DNA from: Lampris incognitus | Taxonomy: Eukaryota > Chordata > Actinopteri > Lampriformes > Lampridae | Reading direction: 5' to 3' | DNA length: 64,000 nucleotides | NCBI RefSeq assembly: GCF_029633865.1 | Contig: NC_079220.1 | Span: 59,822,077-59,886,076 of the forward strand | Part shown: in pieces, positions 33,113-45,667 of the stretch | Numbering within the stretch: the first letter of the stretch is position 1 | Layout of the letters: each line of letters begins with the position of its first letter | Translations under genes and position numbers: made by a program | Notes under the pieces: model-generated | What the model was told of the DNA's origin: nothing | The model's database searches: none | What the model saw: the letters and a program-made list of their open reading frames with translations, nothing else

Positions 33113-33466
33113 TTATGCTAAATGTATGTCTTTCTTTCTTGTCTTAACCGTCGTCTTTATTGCGAAGTTGCAAATGGAGACGTTGCGATGCAAGAACATT
33201 TTCAGACTTGACCTGACATTAAAGTATCATCATCATCATCATCATGCTTGCAAACATGGCACACATGAAATCAACCTTACAGGTGCACCCCGGGGTCCAT
33301 CTCACAGTCTCTCTTATGGGCGACTGTCTATTCCTCCCCTCCCTTATCCCCTGTCTTCCAGCTCACATCCTACCAAGGCCCCGTTTCTCCGTTTACTCTG
33401 TACTGACTTTGCTACACTCAGTGAGCTTCCCATACACTTCTCTGCTATCGGCTAACTGCTAACATT
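33113..33466. other. no gene; (CAT)n
   Basis: A short (CAT)n at 33226-33245; otherwise unrecognised. Confidence 0.4.
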
Positions 33467-33855
33467 CATCCATCCATCCATTATCAGTACCACTTATCCT
33501 GCTCTCAGGGTCGCGGGGATGCTGGAGCCTATCCCATCAGTCATTGGGTGGCAGGCAGGGAGACACCCTGGACAGGCCGCCAGGCCATAACACAGGTCTG
33601 ACATACACACAAACACCCACAGACATTCATACCTAGGGACAATGTAGTACGGCCGAGTCACCGGACCTACATGTCTTTGGACTGTGGGAGGAAACCAGAG
33701 CCCCCAGAGGAAACCCACACAGACACGGGGAGAACATGCAAACTCCACACAGAGGACGATCCGGGACGACCCCCAAGGTTAGACTACCCCGGGGCTCGAA
33801 CCCAGGACCTTCTTGCTGTGAGGTGACCGCGCTAACCACTACGCCACCGGGGCGC
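33467..33855 (-). mobile_element. type B SINE, full length
   Basis: Reverse copy ending (head) at the GCGCCCCGGTGGCGTAGTGG block, with the B-box-like GGTTCGAGCCCCGG and the long conserved GTGGAGTTTGCATGTTCTCC body. The (CATC)n tail lies at 33467. Inverted relative to the next copy. Confidence 0.85.
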
Positions 33856-33928
33856 CTAACAGTTAACAATAGGCCTGTATTTGTTCACAGGTTGTGCAAC
33901 TAAATATTAGACAAGGGTGCCTTTAATG

Positions 33929-34326
33929 GGGTGGCACGGTGGCACAGTGGTTGGTGCGGTTGCCTCGCAGCGGGGGGGGGGGGGGTCCTGGGTTCAAGCC
34001 CTGGGGTAGTCCAACCGTTGGGGTCGTCCCGGGTCATCCTCTGTGTGGAGTTTGCATGTTCTCCCCGTGTCTGTGTGGGTTTCCTCTGAGGGCTCTGGTT
34101 TCCTCCCACAGTCCAAAGACATGTAGGTCCGGTGACTCGGCCGTACTACATTGTCCCTAGGTATGAATGTGTGTGTGTGTGTGTGTGTGTGTGGGCCCTG
34201 TGATGGCCTGGTGGCCTGTCCAGGGTGTCTCCCCGCCTGCCGCCCAATGACTGCTGGGATAGGCTCCAGTATCCCTGCGACCCTGAGAGCAGGATAAGCG
34301 GTTTGGATAATGGATGAATGGATGGA
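33929..34326 (+). mobile_element. type B SINE, full length, inverted partner
   Basis: Head GGTGGCACGGTGGCACAGTGG, G-run at 33970, body and TGGATGAATGGATGG tail. 73 bases from the copy at 33467-33855, so the two could form a hairpin. (GT)n inside at 34168-34193. Confidence 0.85.
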
Positions 34327-34859
34327 GAAGACACTTTATAGCAGCATTGTTCTGCGACACATGAGCTTTAAGTATCTATCCAAGCAGTATAGACTGAAGT
34401 TAAACACAGTATAAGCTCATACATGCTCAAAGACTAAAAGTACACAGACATCACATATGATCATATGACAGACATGTGATCATCTGAGCCTACAGGTCAC
34501 ATGATTACAAAACTGCCTTCACATTATGATAATAACATGCTCAAAAATCAAAATACTAATATAACATTAAGGTTTCGGAAACACCTTCCAACAGCAAAGC
34601 AAACTTTACATGTTGTACGTAATAACATTTTTAACAAATAAAACCCAGCTGAAGCGTCTTTATTATCTTACTTTGTTGGTTTGTTTTGCAATAGAAAACT
34701 GAGCAGCTGGGCATGGCTTTTGACTTTTAGCTCGTGAATCATAAAAACACTTTTTAGCTTTACAAGAAATCTAAAAGCGCTTGTGTGTTAGGGATTAACA
34801 AATTCCATTAAAAATAGCTTGGCTTGTAAACTGTTCTCCATCATTTTTATGTGTATGGT
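34327..34859. other. no gene seen
   Basis: AT-rich, apparently unique. Confidence 0.4.
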
Positions 34860-36625
34860 AAGATTATATAGTATATTTCACGCGTATAGTAAGATTATAT
34901 AGTATATTATATGTGTAAGGTAAGATTATATAGTGTATTTCACGCGTATAGTAAGATTATATAGTATATTATATGTGTAAAGTAAGATTATATAGTATAT
35001 TTCACACGTATAGTAAGATTATATAGTATATTATACGTGTATGGTAAGATTGAATATTATATTTTATGGGTATGGTAATATTATATAGGATATTTTATAT
35101 GTATGGTAAGATTTTCTGTGTATGGTAAGATATAGGATGTTTTACGTGTATGGTAAGATTATATAGGATATTTTAAGTGTAAGGTAAGATTACATAGTAT
35201 ATTTTACATGTATGGTAAGATTATAAAGGATATTTTACGTGTATGGTAAGATTATATAGGATATTTTACGTGTATGGTAAGATTACATAGTATATTTTAT
35301 GTGTATAGTAAGTTTATATAGGATATTTTACGTGTATGGTAAGATTACATAGTATATTATAGGTGTATGGTAAGATTACATATTATATTTTATGTGTATG
35401 GTAAGATTATATAGGATATTTTAGGTGTATGGTAAGATTATATAGGATATTTTAGGTGTATAGTAAGATTATATAGGATATTTTATGTGTATGGTAAGAT
35501 TATATAGGATATTTTAGGTGTATGGTAAGATTATATAGGATATTTTATGTGTATGGTAAGATTATATAGGCTATTTTAGGTGTATGGTAAGATTGTATAG
35601 GATATTTTAGGTGTATGGTAAGATTGTATAGGATATTTTAGGTGTATGGTAAGATTATATAGGATATTTTAGGTGTATGGTAAGATTATATAGGATATTT
35701 TAGGTGTATGGTAAGATTATATAGGATATTTTAGGTGTATAGTAAGATTATATAGGATATTTTATGTGTGTGGTAAGATTATATAGGATATTTTAGGTGT
35801 ATGGTAAGATTTGATAGGATATTTTACGTGTATGGTAAGATTACATAGTATATTTTATGTGTATAGTAAGTTTATATAGGATATTTTACGTGTATGGTAA
35901 GATTACATAGTATATTATAGGTGTATGGTAAGATTACATATTATATTTTATGTGTATGGTAAGATTATACAGGATATTTTAGGTGTATGGTAAGATTATA
36001 TAGGATATTTTATGTGTATGGTAAGATTATATAGGATATTTTAGGTATATGGTAAGATTATATAGGATATTTTAGGTGTATGGTAAGATTATATAGGATA
36101 TTTTAGGTGTATGGTAAGATTATATAGGATATTTTAGGTGTATGGTAAGATTATATAGGATATTTTATGTGTATGGTAAGATTATATAGGCTATTTTATG
36201 TGTATGGTAAGATTATATAGGATATTTTAGGTGTACGGTAAGATTATATAGGATATTCTATGTGTATGGTAAGATTATATAGGCTATTTTATGTGTATGG
36301 TAAGATTATATAGGATATTTTAGGTGTACGGTAAGATTATATAGGATATTCTATGTGTATGGTAAGATTATATAGGCTATTTTATGTGTATGGTAAGATT
36401 ATATAGGATATTTTAGGTGTATGGTAAGATTGTATAGGATATGTTAGGTGTATGGTAAGATTATATAAGATATTTTATGTGTATGGTAAGATTATATAGG
36501 ATATTTTAGGTGTATGGTAAGATTATATAGGATATTTTATGTGTATGGTAAGATTATATAGGATATTTTAAGTGTATAGTAAGATTATATAGGATATTTT
36601 ATGTGTATGGTAAGATTATGTAGTG
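34860..36625. repeat. 31-bp AT-rich minisatellite, about 57 units, with higher-order structure
   Basis: The unit consists of GTATGGTAAGATTATATAGG then ATATTTTAGGT. The first six units alternate between two subtypes (TTCACGCGTATA and TATATGTGTAAG), i.e. a 62-bp dimer. A multi-unit block starting at 35281 is repeated at 35839, exactly 558 bases (18 units) later. Confidence 0.95.
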
Positions 36626-36741
36626 TATAGTATAGTATATGAATCTATGGCCAAGTATTGGTTCTCGTTCTCCTTTCGTTGTGGAGTGTGTTGGCAGCAG
36701 GTTCAGTCTCTTGCAAGTCAAACGGTTTTTTAAGTGTGAGT

Positions 36742-37012
<271 letters not shown>

Positions 37013-37283
37013 TGCACACAACACAAAAGCACACATTTGTGGAGTATAGTAAAAGCATAGCCGAAGTACAACAGCATGAACTGGTACAGACACACATAAA
37101 TGCATGCACATACAGACACACACTTTTACTGAGTATCATGATTCACTTCCCATTTCTGCTCGTGGTGCACGTCCCCCTGCCCAAACATTCACCACTCAGC
37201 TGGTGGGCTGCAAGGACTTCTTACTACTGTTGCAAAACAACAAACAATCAATAGCTCACACGAGCATGGACAGACACAGACAT

Positions 37284-37620
37284 GCCTATCCATCCATCCA
37301 TCCATCCATCCATCCATCAATTCATCCATCTGTCCGTCCATCCAACCGTCTGTCCATCCAGTCCATCCATCCATTAATCCAACCATCCACCCGTCTGTCC
37401 ATCCATCCAACCATCCCTCTGTCCACCCAGTCCATCCATCCATTAATCCACCTATGCATCCATCTGTCCATCCAGCCATCAATCCAACCATCCTTCTGTC
37501 CACCCAGTCCATCCATCCATTGATCCACCTATCCATCCGTCTGTCCATCCATCCAACCATCTGTCCATCCAATCATCCTTCTGTCTACCCAGTCCAGCCA
37601 TCCATTAATCCCCCTATCCA
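37284..37620. repeat. degenerate (CATC)n / CCATCTGTCCATCC minisatellite
   Basis: Tandem CATC with CTGTCCATCCA and CCCAGTCCATCC inserts. 38925-38985 is a short inverted counterpart (GGATGGATGG, ACTGGGTGGACAGAAGG), and the adjoining 37630-37670 is inverted at 38885-38925, so this was probably part of one inverted-repeat element. Confidence 0.7.
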
Positions 37621-39105
37621 CCCTTGCAGACTGTCACACGTGCACGTCAGCACACATATGCGTTCAAACACAAGTGCACAAATGTGCTGTTATTTCCATG
37701 TCTTGTCTCCCTCTGGTCCTCCACCCCTAACCTTCACCCCTTAGCACCCTACATTCCCCACATAGCCGATGTTGGAGGGGCAAGGGGGCATGTCGCATGT
37801 TGAATAAAGCCACATGGAAGACCCCCTGCAGAGGACTCCAACAGCCTTTCTGCCTTTAACACATGTATTGTCTGATGCCTTGACTTTGACCCTCACCATG
37901 CACCCACCCCAAAGGAGCCAAAAACAACGATGCTAAGTGGGTTCAACAATGTAAAATCTGTCACTAATGGCCTTGTTTTAGCCCAGAAAGACAAGATATT
38001 ACTGTAGTTCTGAGTAAACGTCCTTCTTTCTTCTCTTTTCTTATCATGATTTGTGTTGTTGCTGTTGTTGTTGTTGTCACTATGATATCTATTGATGTTT
38101 TCTCTGAGAGAAAATCATCTGTTAAAGTTTTAATGTGACCTTAGGTGACATAAATTTCCTCAACCTTTGTCTTGCAGTCAAGACCACCCAAGGCAACACC
38201 AAGTCCAGAACAAGCTGGGAACAAAGCTTATCGAGTCTGAGTCAAGTCCAAGACTCTAGGTAGCGAGTCCAACTCATGATCATGACCAAAGGGGCCAAAA
38301 GTCATGTCAAGACTAATACCAGGCCAGAAGTCCCCTGAAACACCATGACTGTAACTGTAGTGGTCCAACTACACTAATATTTATGTAGGCTTTTTATGTA
38401 TATGTTTCAGATTCCAATTTTCCAATGTTTCGGTAAAATAAATTAATAATACATAAAAAAGAGACAAGTTAGATTAAATTGCGCTTTATCGAATCTTTTC
38501 AGGGGAAGTTTGATATTCATTTCAAAAATTAAAAAAGAAAAAGGTAAATTAAATTCTTGTACTCGACCGGTCTTGAAAAGTACATACGGTCTGAGACTGA
38601 ATTAAGTTCAATTCGTTGTGCCATCAAGTCAAAGAATGAGACCTTCACAATGCAGACGAGACCTAGTCCATTCTCGAGTACTACAAGTCCACTCATCCTG
38701 TCATCGAAGACGCCGTATGTGGCCATTATTGAAATATTTGGTAGCTATTTCTTGCTGATGTATCACTGAACATGTTGATCAATCAATCAATCAATCAGTC
38801 AATCAGTGGTTTTACTGTGGCTACTATCAGATAACAGTGCTCTTTAGTGGAAGGAAATACATAGCAGCACGCTTGTGCACTTCTTTGAATGAATACGAGT
38901 GCTGACATGCATGTGTGACTGCACGGATGGATGGACTGGGTGGACAGAAGGATGGTTGGATGAACGGATGGATGGGTAGGCATGTTCGAGTCTGTCCATG
39001 CAAACCTTCTTAAAGGAAAGAGATGCAGGACGTCTAAAACACTGGTATTAGTAATTCCAGTTCAACTTTATTGTCATATGTATTTGGAAGGTTGTCGCTT
39101 GCTTG
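37621..39105. other. no gene; scattered low complexity
   Basis: (GTT)n at 38053-38080 and (AATC)n at 38780-38805. 38170-38360 and 38560-38700 contain repeated GAGTC/AAGTC-type motifs. Confidence 0.4.
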
Positions 39106-39548
39106 TCGTTTGCTGATAGCAGACCGAGGTTGCAACTCCTTCGGAACCTGTCTGGGTTGGTCCCATAGCCTTTACCCCCCCCCCCCCCAGGGCGTCTACA
39201 GGGCAGTAGTTTGTTTTGTTATTTAACCCATACTTGGGGTAACCTTTACTCAATTACCGGGACATGTCCGTGTTCCAGTGGGCCATAGTAATTGGTCTAC
39301 GGGGGGTTACTCCTCCAGAGGTTTTCTGACGGGGGTTGCCCCCCCTTAGCCTTTGGCTAAATAGCCTATCCCACCAGGCAGCAGGGGGCCAGTTACTTTC
39401 TAGGGCGCCGGCGATTCGCCCATGGCCACAGCCCCGTTAGTGACAACAGTCTGAACCATGGCAAGGTGGGGTTGACTTGCCTGGGAGAAGCTTTGTGTTG
39501 TGCGAGACGTGTGTTTTTGACACACGCCACACCACACCAGAGCAGACC
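39106..39548. repeat. GC-rich block of unknown type
   Basis: A 15-C run at 39175-39189, then GGCGTCTACAGGGCAGTAG, many G/C runs and a GCGCCGGCG stretch at 39404. Composition and structure differ sharply from the AT-rich flanks. It looks like a dispersed repeat, but there is only one copy in this window. Confidence 0.3.
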
Positions 39549-39599
39549 AGTTCAGACCTTCGACTGTGGCCGAAGGATGATGATGGTCTATCTAGAATA

Positions 39600-40075
39600 C
39601 AATGAACTTCTCATGCTCTGGCTCTCTCTGCCTTAAGACAAGGGACACAAGCACAAAGAACAAAAGGACACGCCATCCCAAAAAGAAAAAAAAACAGACT
39701 GTGTACACAGTCAAGCCATACATTATATACACAATATACAGCACACAATAACACAACAGTGTAAGATGCATATGGGTGCGTCAGCTGTTCAGCAAGCTGA
39801 CTGCCTGTGGAAAGACTTACTGAGACAGGTGGTGTGTGAGTTGATGCTCCAGTAACGACTTCTAGATGGAAAGCGCGAGAACAGAACAGGAGCAGGGTGG
39901 CTGGTGTCCTTAATGATGTTTTGGGCTTTCCTTTTGCACCGAGTGGTGTAAATATTATGAAGTTGTGATAGCTCCACGCCACATTCAGTATTTCGTTCCT
40001 CAGTACAGTGGGACAGTTTGTTCTGAAGCAACACAAACAATGCAAATCTGATCACAGAGCCTAGACACATTTATT
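39600..40075 (-). mobile_element. CR1/Rex1-like LINE, 3' end
   Basis: Minus strand encodes RCKRKAQNIIKDTSHPAPVL and FHRQSA, the conserved C-terminus of the ORF2 family also seen at 45668-47190. Clade assignment is tentative. Confidence 0.65.
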
Positions 40076-40550
40076 GTTCAAACTCCACCATTTAAGGAAA
40101 GCCCTTGACTGGCAAGGGACTTCCTCAAGGAAAACGTGGCTTAGTGGTCAAAGCCTTGGCGGGCTTCCTTTTGGCCGTCAGACCTAACATGCTACAAGAA
40201 ATGCTTCGCAGGCTTAGGGAGAGTGCTCGACAACAGTGACGCGTGGCAGCCACATCCTAATCTGTCCTAATCAATGTCACGAGGTTTGTTTAGTGTGCGC
40301 ACCCCTGCAGACTATGCTACTTGTTAGCACAGCATCATCTGCATATAATAAATACTGTCGAGCAGAGCTGCGGTCACCGTAGACCTGTCCTCAGGATTTT
40401 ATGTCACCACGATCCAAAATGGCCATAACCTCTATGGCAATTAACTGTTTGTTGTGACTGAATGGTGTTAAAGCAGTTTGGGGGTGGGGTGGGGTGGTAT
40501 TCAATGCTCCTGTTGGTGAGCAACACATTTAAAGAAATGATATGGATTGA
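40076..40550. other. no gene seen
   Basis: Apparently unique; a short G-rich GGGTGGGGTGGGGTGG at 40479-40496. Confidence 0.4.
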
Positions 40551-40786
40551 GGGCAGCACGGTGGCGCAGTGGTTAGCACAGTTGCCTCACAGCAAGAAGG
40601 TCCTGGGTTCGAGCCCCGGGGTAGTCCAACCTTGAGGGTCGTCCCGGGTCGTCCTCTGTGTGGAGTTTGCATGTTCTCCCCGTGTCTGTGTGGGTTTCCT
40701 TCCACAATCCAAAGACATGTACGTCAGGTGCCTCAAAGACATGTAGGTCAGGTGCCTCGGCCGTACTACATTGCCCCTAGGTGCGA

Positions 40787-40868
<82 letters not shown>

Positions 40869-40987
40869 TGGCCTGGCGGCCTGTTCAGGGTGTCTCCCCG
40901 CCTGCCGCCCCATGACTGCTGGAATAGGCTCCAGCACCCCTGCGACCCTGAGAGCAGGATCAGTGGTTTGGATAATGGATGGATGGG
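40551..40987 (+). mobile_element. type B SINE with a 77-bp (GT)n inside
   Basis: Complete head-to-tail copy. The GTGTG that other copies carry in this place has expanded to (GT)n at 40790-40867. The CAAAGACATGTA(C/G)GTCAGGTGCCT segment is duplicated in tandem at 40710-40758. Confidence 0.85.
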
Positions 40988-41330
40988 TGTGGATTGGCGC
41001 GTTCTCATTCTTCCAGGGACATAGGATAGCTTTTGGTTGGCTTTTTGAATGCTCAAAAATATCTTTTTAAACTTGTCTCAAAACAATGTGAGGTCAGTAG
41101 AGCAAGATTAACCCTGCAACTTTATGTAACAGGAAAAAACACACACAAAAACCTTGTGTTAATGGGTTGGCTAAGGAAAATCTCTACACCCAAAAAATGG
41201 ATCCGGAATTTCCATCTGTCCATTATACGAGAAGTTAATTAATAATGCATATTTTCATGTCTGCTATACGCCATACATATGTAAATCCATAGGTTAACTC
41301 ATTAACGTATTAACATTCATACTGTGTGGT

Positions 41331-41520
41331 GCCTGGGTAGCATAGCGGTCTGTTCCGTTGCCTACCAACACAGGGGTCGTTGGTTCGAATCCCCGTGTTA
41401 CCTCCGGCTTGGTCAGGCGTCTCTACAGACACAGTTAGCCGTGTCTGCAGGCGGGAAGCCGGATGTGAAGAGTAGGGTAATTGGCCAAGTACAATTGGGG
41501 AGAAAAAAAAGGGAGGGGGG
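41331..41520 (+). mobile_element. type A SINE, internally deleted
   Basis: Complete head (A box TAGCATAGCGG, B box GGTTCGAATCC), then a jump from GAAGCCGGATGTG directly to AAGAGTAGGGTAATTGGCC and the A-rich tail; roughly 230 bases of the body are missing. Confidence 0.85.
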
Positions 41521-41589
41521 ACATTCATACTGATATAACTGTATGAATATTTCATTTTCATATTTGGTTTTGTATGTGAATTGCAACAA

Positions 41590-41690
41590 TATCCATCCAT
41601 CCATTGTCCGAACCGCTTATCCTGCTCTCAGGGTCGCAGGGATGCTGGAGCCTATCCCAGCAGCCACTAGGCAGCAGGCTGCCAGGCCAT

Positions 41691-41721
<31 letters not shown>

Positions 41722-41967
41722 CGACAATTTAGTACGGCCAAGTCACCTGACCTACATGTCTTTGAGTCACCTGACCTACATGTCTTTGGACTGTGGGAGG
41801 AAACCGGAGCCCCCGGAGGAAACCCACGCAGACACGGGGAGAACATGCAAACTCCACACAGAGGACAACTCGAGATGACCCCCAGGGTTGGACTACCCCG
41901 GGGCTCGAACCCAGGACCTTCTTGCTGTGAGGCGACTGCGCTAACCACTGCACCACTGTGCCGCCCT
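41590..41967 (-). mobile_element. type B SINE, full length
   Basis: Reverse copy with (CA)n at 41693-41717 and a tandem duplication of AGTCACCTGACCTACATGTC at 41740-41785. Confidence 0.85.
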
Positions 41968-43525
41968 AGCAACAGTGTGAATTTACTTATTTGTATGCTT
42001 GTTTTACAATATTGTGAATAGCTTGTAAGGTACACAAGCACATTACTTTTTCCAACATGAAAATCTTCACAAAAGGATACTCTATTTATTTGCTTGAGTA
42101 GTTTCAATGTACTTGTTCATGTGATTTTGATTATTTCAGTACTCTCAATTTGCATTGATTTTTATTCATAGTCTATTTTCCACATTTGAAGTTCCATTTA
42201 ATCTGATCTGGAAGGGGATTCGTTTTGAGATTCTGTACCAACAACTCACTGGTCAAATACTACGTCTCTTAAAAGGTTTGTTTTTGGTTTTTTTACAAAA
42301 GTGTCTTAAGGTAAGCAAATAAATGATATTTTTTCTCCAAAGGATTTCTTGCTTAGCTCTTTCAGTTCTGTCGTAAAGCTGCTCAGATACTTGTGCGGCG
42401 AGTTAAGTAACCCTGTTCATTTGCTGTGTGCAGGATTCCATGGAGAGGGGAGCAAATCGCACCAAGGGCCACAGTCCAAGCACATCGACCGAGGCAGGTA
42501 CCTGCAAGTAATGTCGCCCATTCTCTGTACTCTTGAAATGCTCTTAGGGGTCCCTTGTATGTCCCCCGTTTCTCTGGTCCATATTTGAGACCTGGGAAGC
42601 TGGCGAGGCTAGGCTCAAACAATGAAGGTGTTATGACTGTTCATACTAAGCTTATTATGAGCGTCTGACACCAGAACAAAGGAGAGAGACGCTTTCAGTC
42701 CCAGCGGGACCTTAAGCTGATTTCTAGCCCCTAGTCAGGAGAGAAAGGGTCTAGACACAGCAGAACATATACACAGTAACTCCTGTATGCCCATGTTCAG
42801 ATTTGGACACAAACACGTACGCACTCACAAACACATTTAGTAATCGTGACCAATAATTTTCCAAGAACTGAGCATTGTGCTGCCATTATGCAATATTTGT
42901 TATCTCCGTTGACATTGGCTCATGACTTCAGAACACCTGTTCGCCACATGGACACTCTTGTCTTCATTTCAATGAAGAGTTTAAGGAATTCACACATATT
43001 TGGCTTGTGTGACTGTAACTTACTTTTTGTTTATGTTCTTTATATCAAGGAAGGAACATAACAGAACTAAGTGTACTCTTACACATGCCTCTTTAATATG
43101 TCTGAAAACAGTGCAATTCAATACACTGGCTTGCTGTGCAGACGCAGGTCAAAAGTGAATGAACGGGCTGAAGTCAAAACAGCCACAGCTGGACTGCACT
43201 TATTGAGCTTTGGTGGAATCTGTGGACCATCTCCAGTAATGATATCCATGCATTCATGATGTAGTTAATGGGAGGAACTAAAGGGACATGATCAATCTCA
43301 CCTTTAGCTTTCAAGCTGTCAGTGATTTGGTGTGTGTACAGCAGAACAGTATTGCAAAATTCCCGAGATTTATTTGTCCAGTGTAGGGATCATCAAGTGT
43401 CTTTGAATGGCAATGCTGATATGGATTAAAATGCAAAACTCAACCTTACAAATGAGCAACATTACATTAATTTTTTTTCTTAAATTAAAAGTACTTATTC
43501 TCATAATAAAATGCCATTTTGCTGG
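41968..43525. other. no gene seen
   Basis: AT-rich, no domain recognised in any frame and no repeat I know. Confidence 0.4.
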
Positions 43526-45290
43526 CTCAACACATCCATCCATCCATCCATCCATTTATTGCCGACTACAGGCCCATCTCCAACTTACCATTCCTCAGCA
43601 AAATCCTTGAAAAAACAGTTTATTCTCAAGTTAATAACTATTTAATATCTAACAACCTTCTAGGCATTTGTCAATCGGGTTTTCGCTCTCACCATAGCAC
43701 AGAAACAGCACTTATCAAATATATATACCAAGTCCAGTTGCACTCGATTCAATTCCATTGGATAACCATGACCTGGATGAATGAAAACATTCACAGACAC
43801 TTCTCAAAGTTGTGAACAATCTGCATATGAACACAGATTCTAATAAATTGTCTGTTCTTGTGCTCCTGGATCTCAGTGCTGCTTTCGACACTGTTGATCA
43901 TGATATTTTGCTAGAGAGATTAGAAAAATGGGTCTGCCTTTCTGGCCCGTTTCTCAACTGGTTTAGAACATACCTGCAGGACAGGCAGTTCTTTGTGTCT
44001 ATTGGAGACTTTTCCTCTGTCAAAGTGGGTCTAATGTGTGGGCTACCCCAAGGTTCGATTCTTGGACCACTACTGTTCAATCTCTATATGCTCCCACTTG
44101 CACATGTTATGCAGAAACACAAAATAAATTGCCATAATTATGCAGATGATTCACAACTGTACATATCCCTATCTTCTGATGACCTAGCTCCCATACGTTA
44201 CCTAATTCAGTGTATTGACAATATTACTTTATGGATGTCAGAGAACTTTTTACAACTGAACAAAGGCAAGACAGAAATACTTATTTTTGGTGCAAAGACT
44301 CAGAGACAGAGAATTGCAGCTCATCTCAGCTCTCTGTCTCTGGAGTGCAAAGGTGAAGCTAGAAATCTGGGTGTAATCGTAGACAGTGATCTAAATTTTA
44401 AGAGCCACATCAATCTTCTCACAAGATCAGCCTTATACCATCTTAAAAACCTTTCAAAACTAAGGGGCTTTCTATCAATATCAGACCGTGAGAAATTAAT
44501 CCATGCATTTATAACAAGTAGACTACTAGACTACTGCAATAGACTATTCACCGGCCTCCCAAAATCAGTTGTGCACCAACTACAATTAATTCAAAATGCG
44601 GCAGCACGTGTTCTCACCAGAACTAAAAAGTATGAGCACATTACACCTGTTCTTACATCTCTGCATTGGCTCCCCGTTAAAACTAGAATTGATTTTAAAA
44701 TTCTATTAACTGTATACAAAGCGCTAAATGGCCTTGCACCACGCAATATAAAAGATATGTTAATTCCCTATAAACCAGCAAGACCTCTAAGGTCCAATGG
44801 CAGTGGTCTTTTAACCATCCCTCGTGTGAGCAGGGGAAGCTGCGTTTTCTATTTACGTCCCAAGTAGATGGAACGCTCTGCCTGAGGACCTGAGAGAGGC
44901 CTCCACACTGGACACATTTACAAGCAGGTTAAAAACCTTACTTTTCAAAACAGCCTACAGCTAAATTCATAGTGTGTGTGTGTGTGTGTGTGTGTGTCTG
45001 TGTGTGTGTGTGTGTGGTTTTTTTATATATATTTAGCTATTTTTATATATTCTGCTCTATTGTTACTTTTAATTAATCAGTGTTTATGGCACTTTTATTT
45101 ATTTATTTCACTAACTCAGTTTTAAACTTGTTTGTACTTTTCTAGAATTTGCCTGTACTTTTATTTATTTATTTTTTGTGAGGGGGGAGATTTTATTGAT
45201 TTCATTGTTTTATTGTGTGAAGCACTTTGTGTTACATTTGTTTGTATGAAAAGTGCTATACAAATAAAATCTGATTCATTGATTGATTGA
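43526..45290 (+). mobile_element. L2-type LINE, 5' truncated
   Basis: 43556-43735 carries the start of RT (DYRPISNLPFLSKILEK, SGFRSHHSTETAL). After a rearranged stretch, 43812-44867 has LLDLSAAFDTVDHDILLERL, GLPQGSILGPLLF, YADDSQLY and a C-terminus (QLIQNAAARVLTRTKKYEH, LHWLPVKTRIDFKILL). A shift near 44845 leads to FYLRPK* in one frame and WNALPEDLREASTLDTF in the next, ending at 44964. The 3' UTR ends AAGTGCTATACAAATAAA plus (TGAT)n, typical of L2. Two frameshifts make it inactive. Confidence 0.85.
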
Positions 45291-45291
45291 T

Positions 45292-45393
45292 CTATTATCC
45301 AAACCGCTTATCCTGCTCTCAGGATCGCGGGGATGCTGGATCCTATCCCAGCAGTCTTTGGGCGGCAGGCGGGGAGACACCCTGGACAGGCCG
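45292..45393 (-). mobile_element. type B SINE 3' fragment
   Basis: TTATCCAAACCGCTTATCCTG to GGAGACACCCTGGACAGGCC. It directly abuts the L2 tail. Confidence 0.8.
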
Positions 45394-45477
45394 TATGAAT
45401 TATATTGTTAGACAGTGTGCTACAGTGGAGAATGTCTGTACAATAGTAAAGGTGACATATGCAGTGGTACTGTAAAC

Positions 45478-45667
45478 AGTTAACTTGTGCAAATGGCAGA
45501 TTGTGCAGTCGGTAACAGTATCCATAATGAACAGGTATTGTAACAGTAAGTTTGTGCAAATACCAGCTGTGCAGTCGGTAACAGTATCCATAATGAACAG
45601 GTATTGTAACAGTAAGTTTGTGCAAATACCAGCTGTGCAGTCGGTAAAAGTAGCCATAATGAACAGT
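45478..45667. repeat. ~71-bp tandem triplication
   Basis: GTGCAGTCGGTAACAGTATC ... AACAGTAAGTTTGTGCAAAT occurs nearly three times. Probably part of the 3' UTR of the neighbouring CR1/Rex1-like LINE. Confidence 0.8.

Noticed and set aside
37189-37572. Trp/Met/Asp-rich ORFs around 37.2-37.6 kb
   Set aside because: Frames of CATC/GATG repeats.
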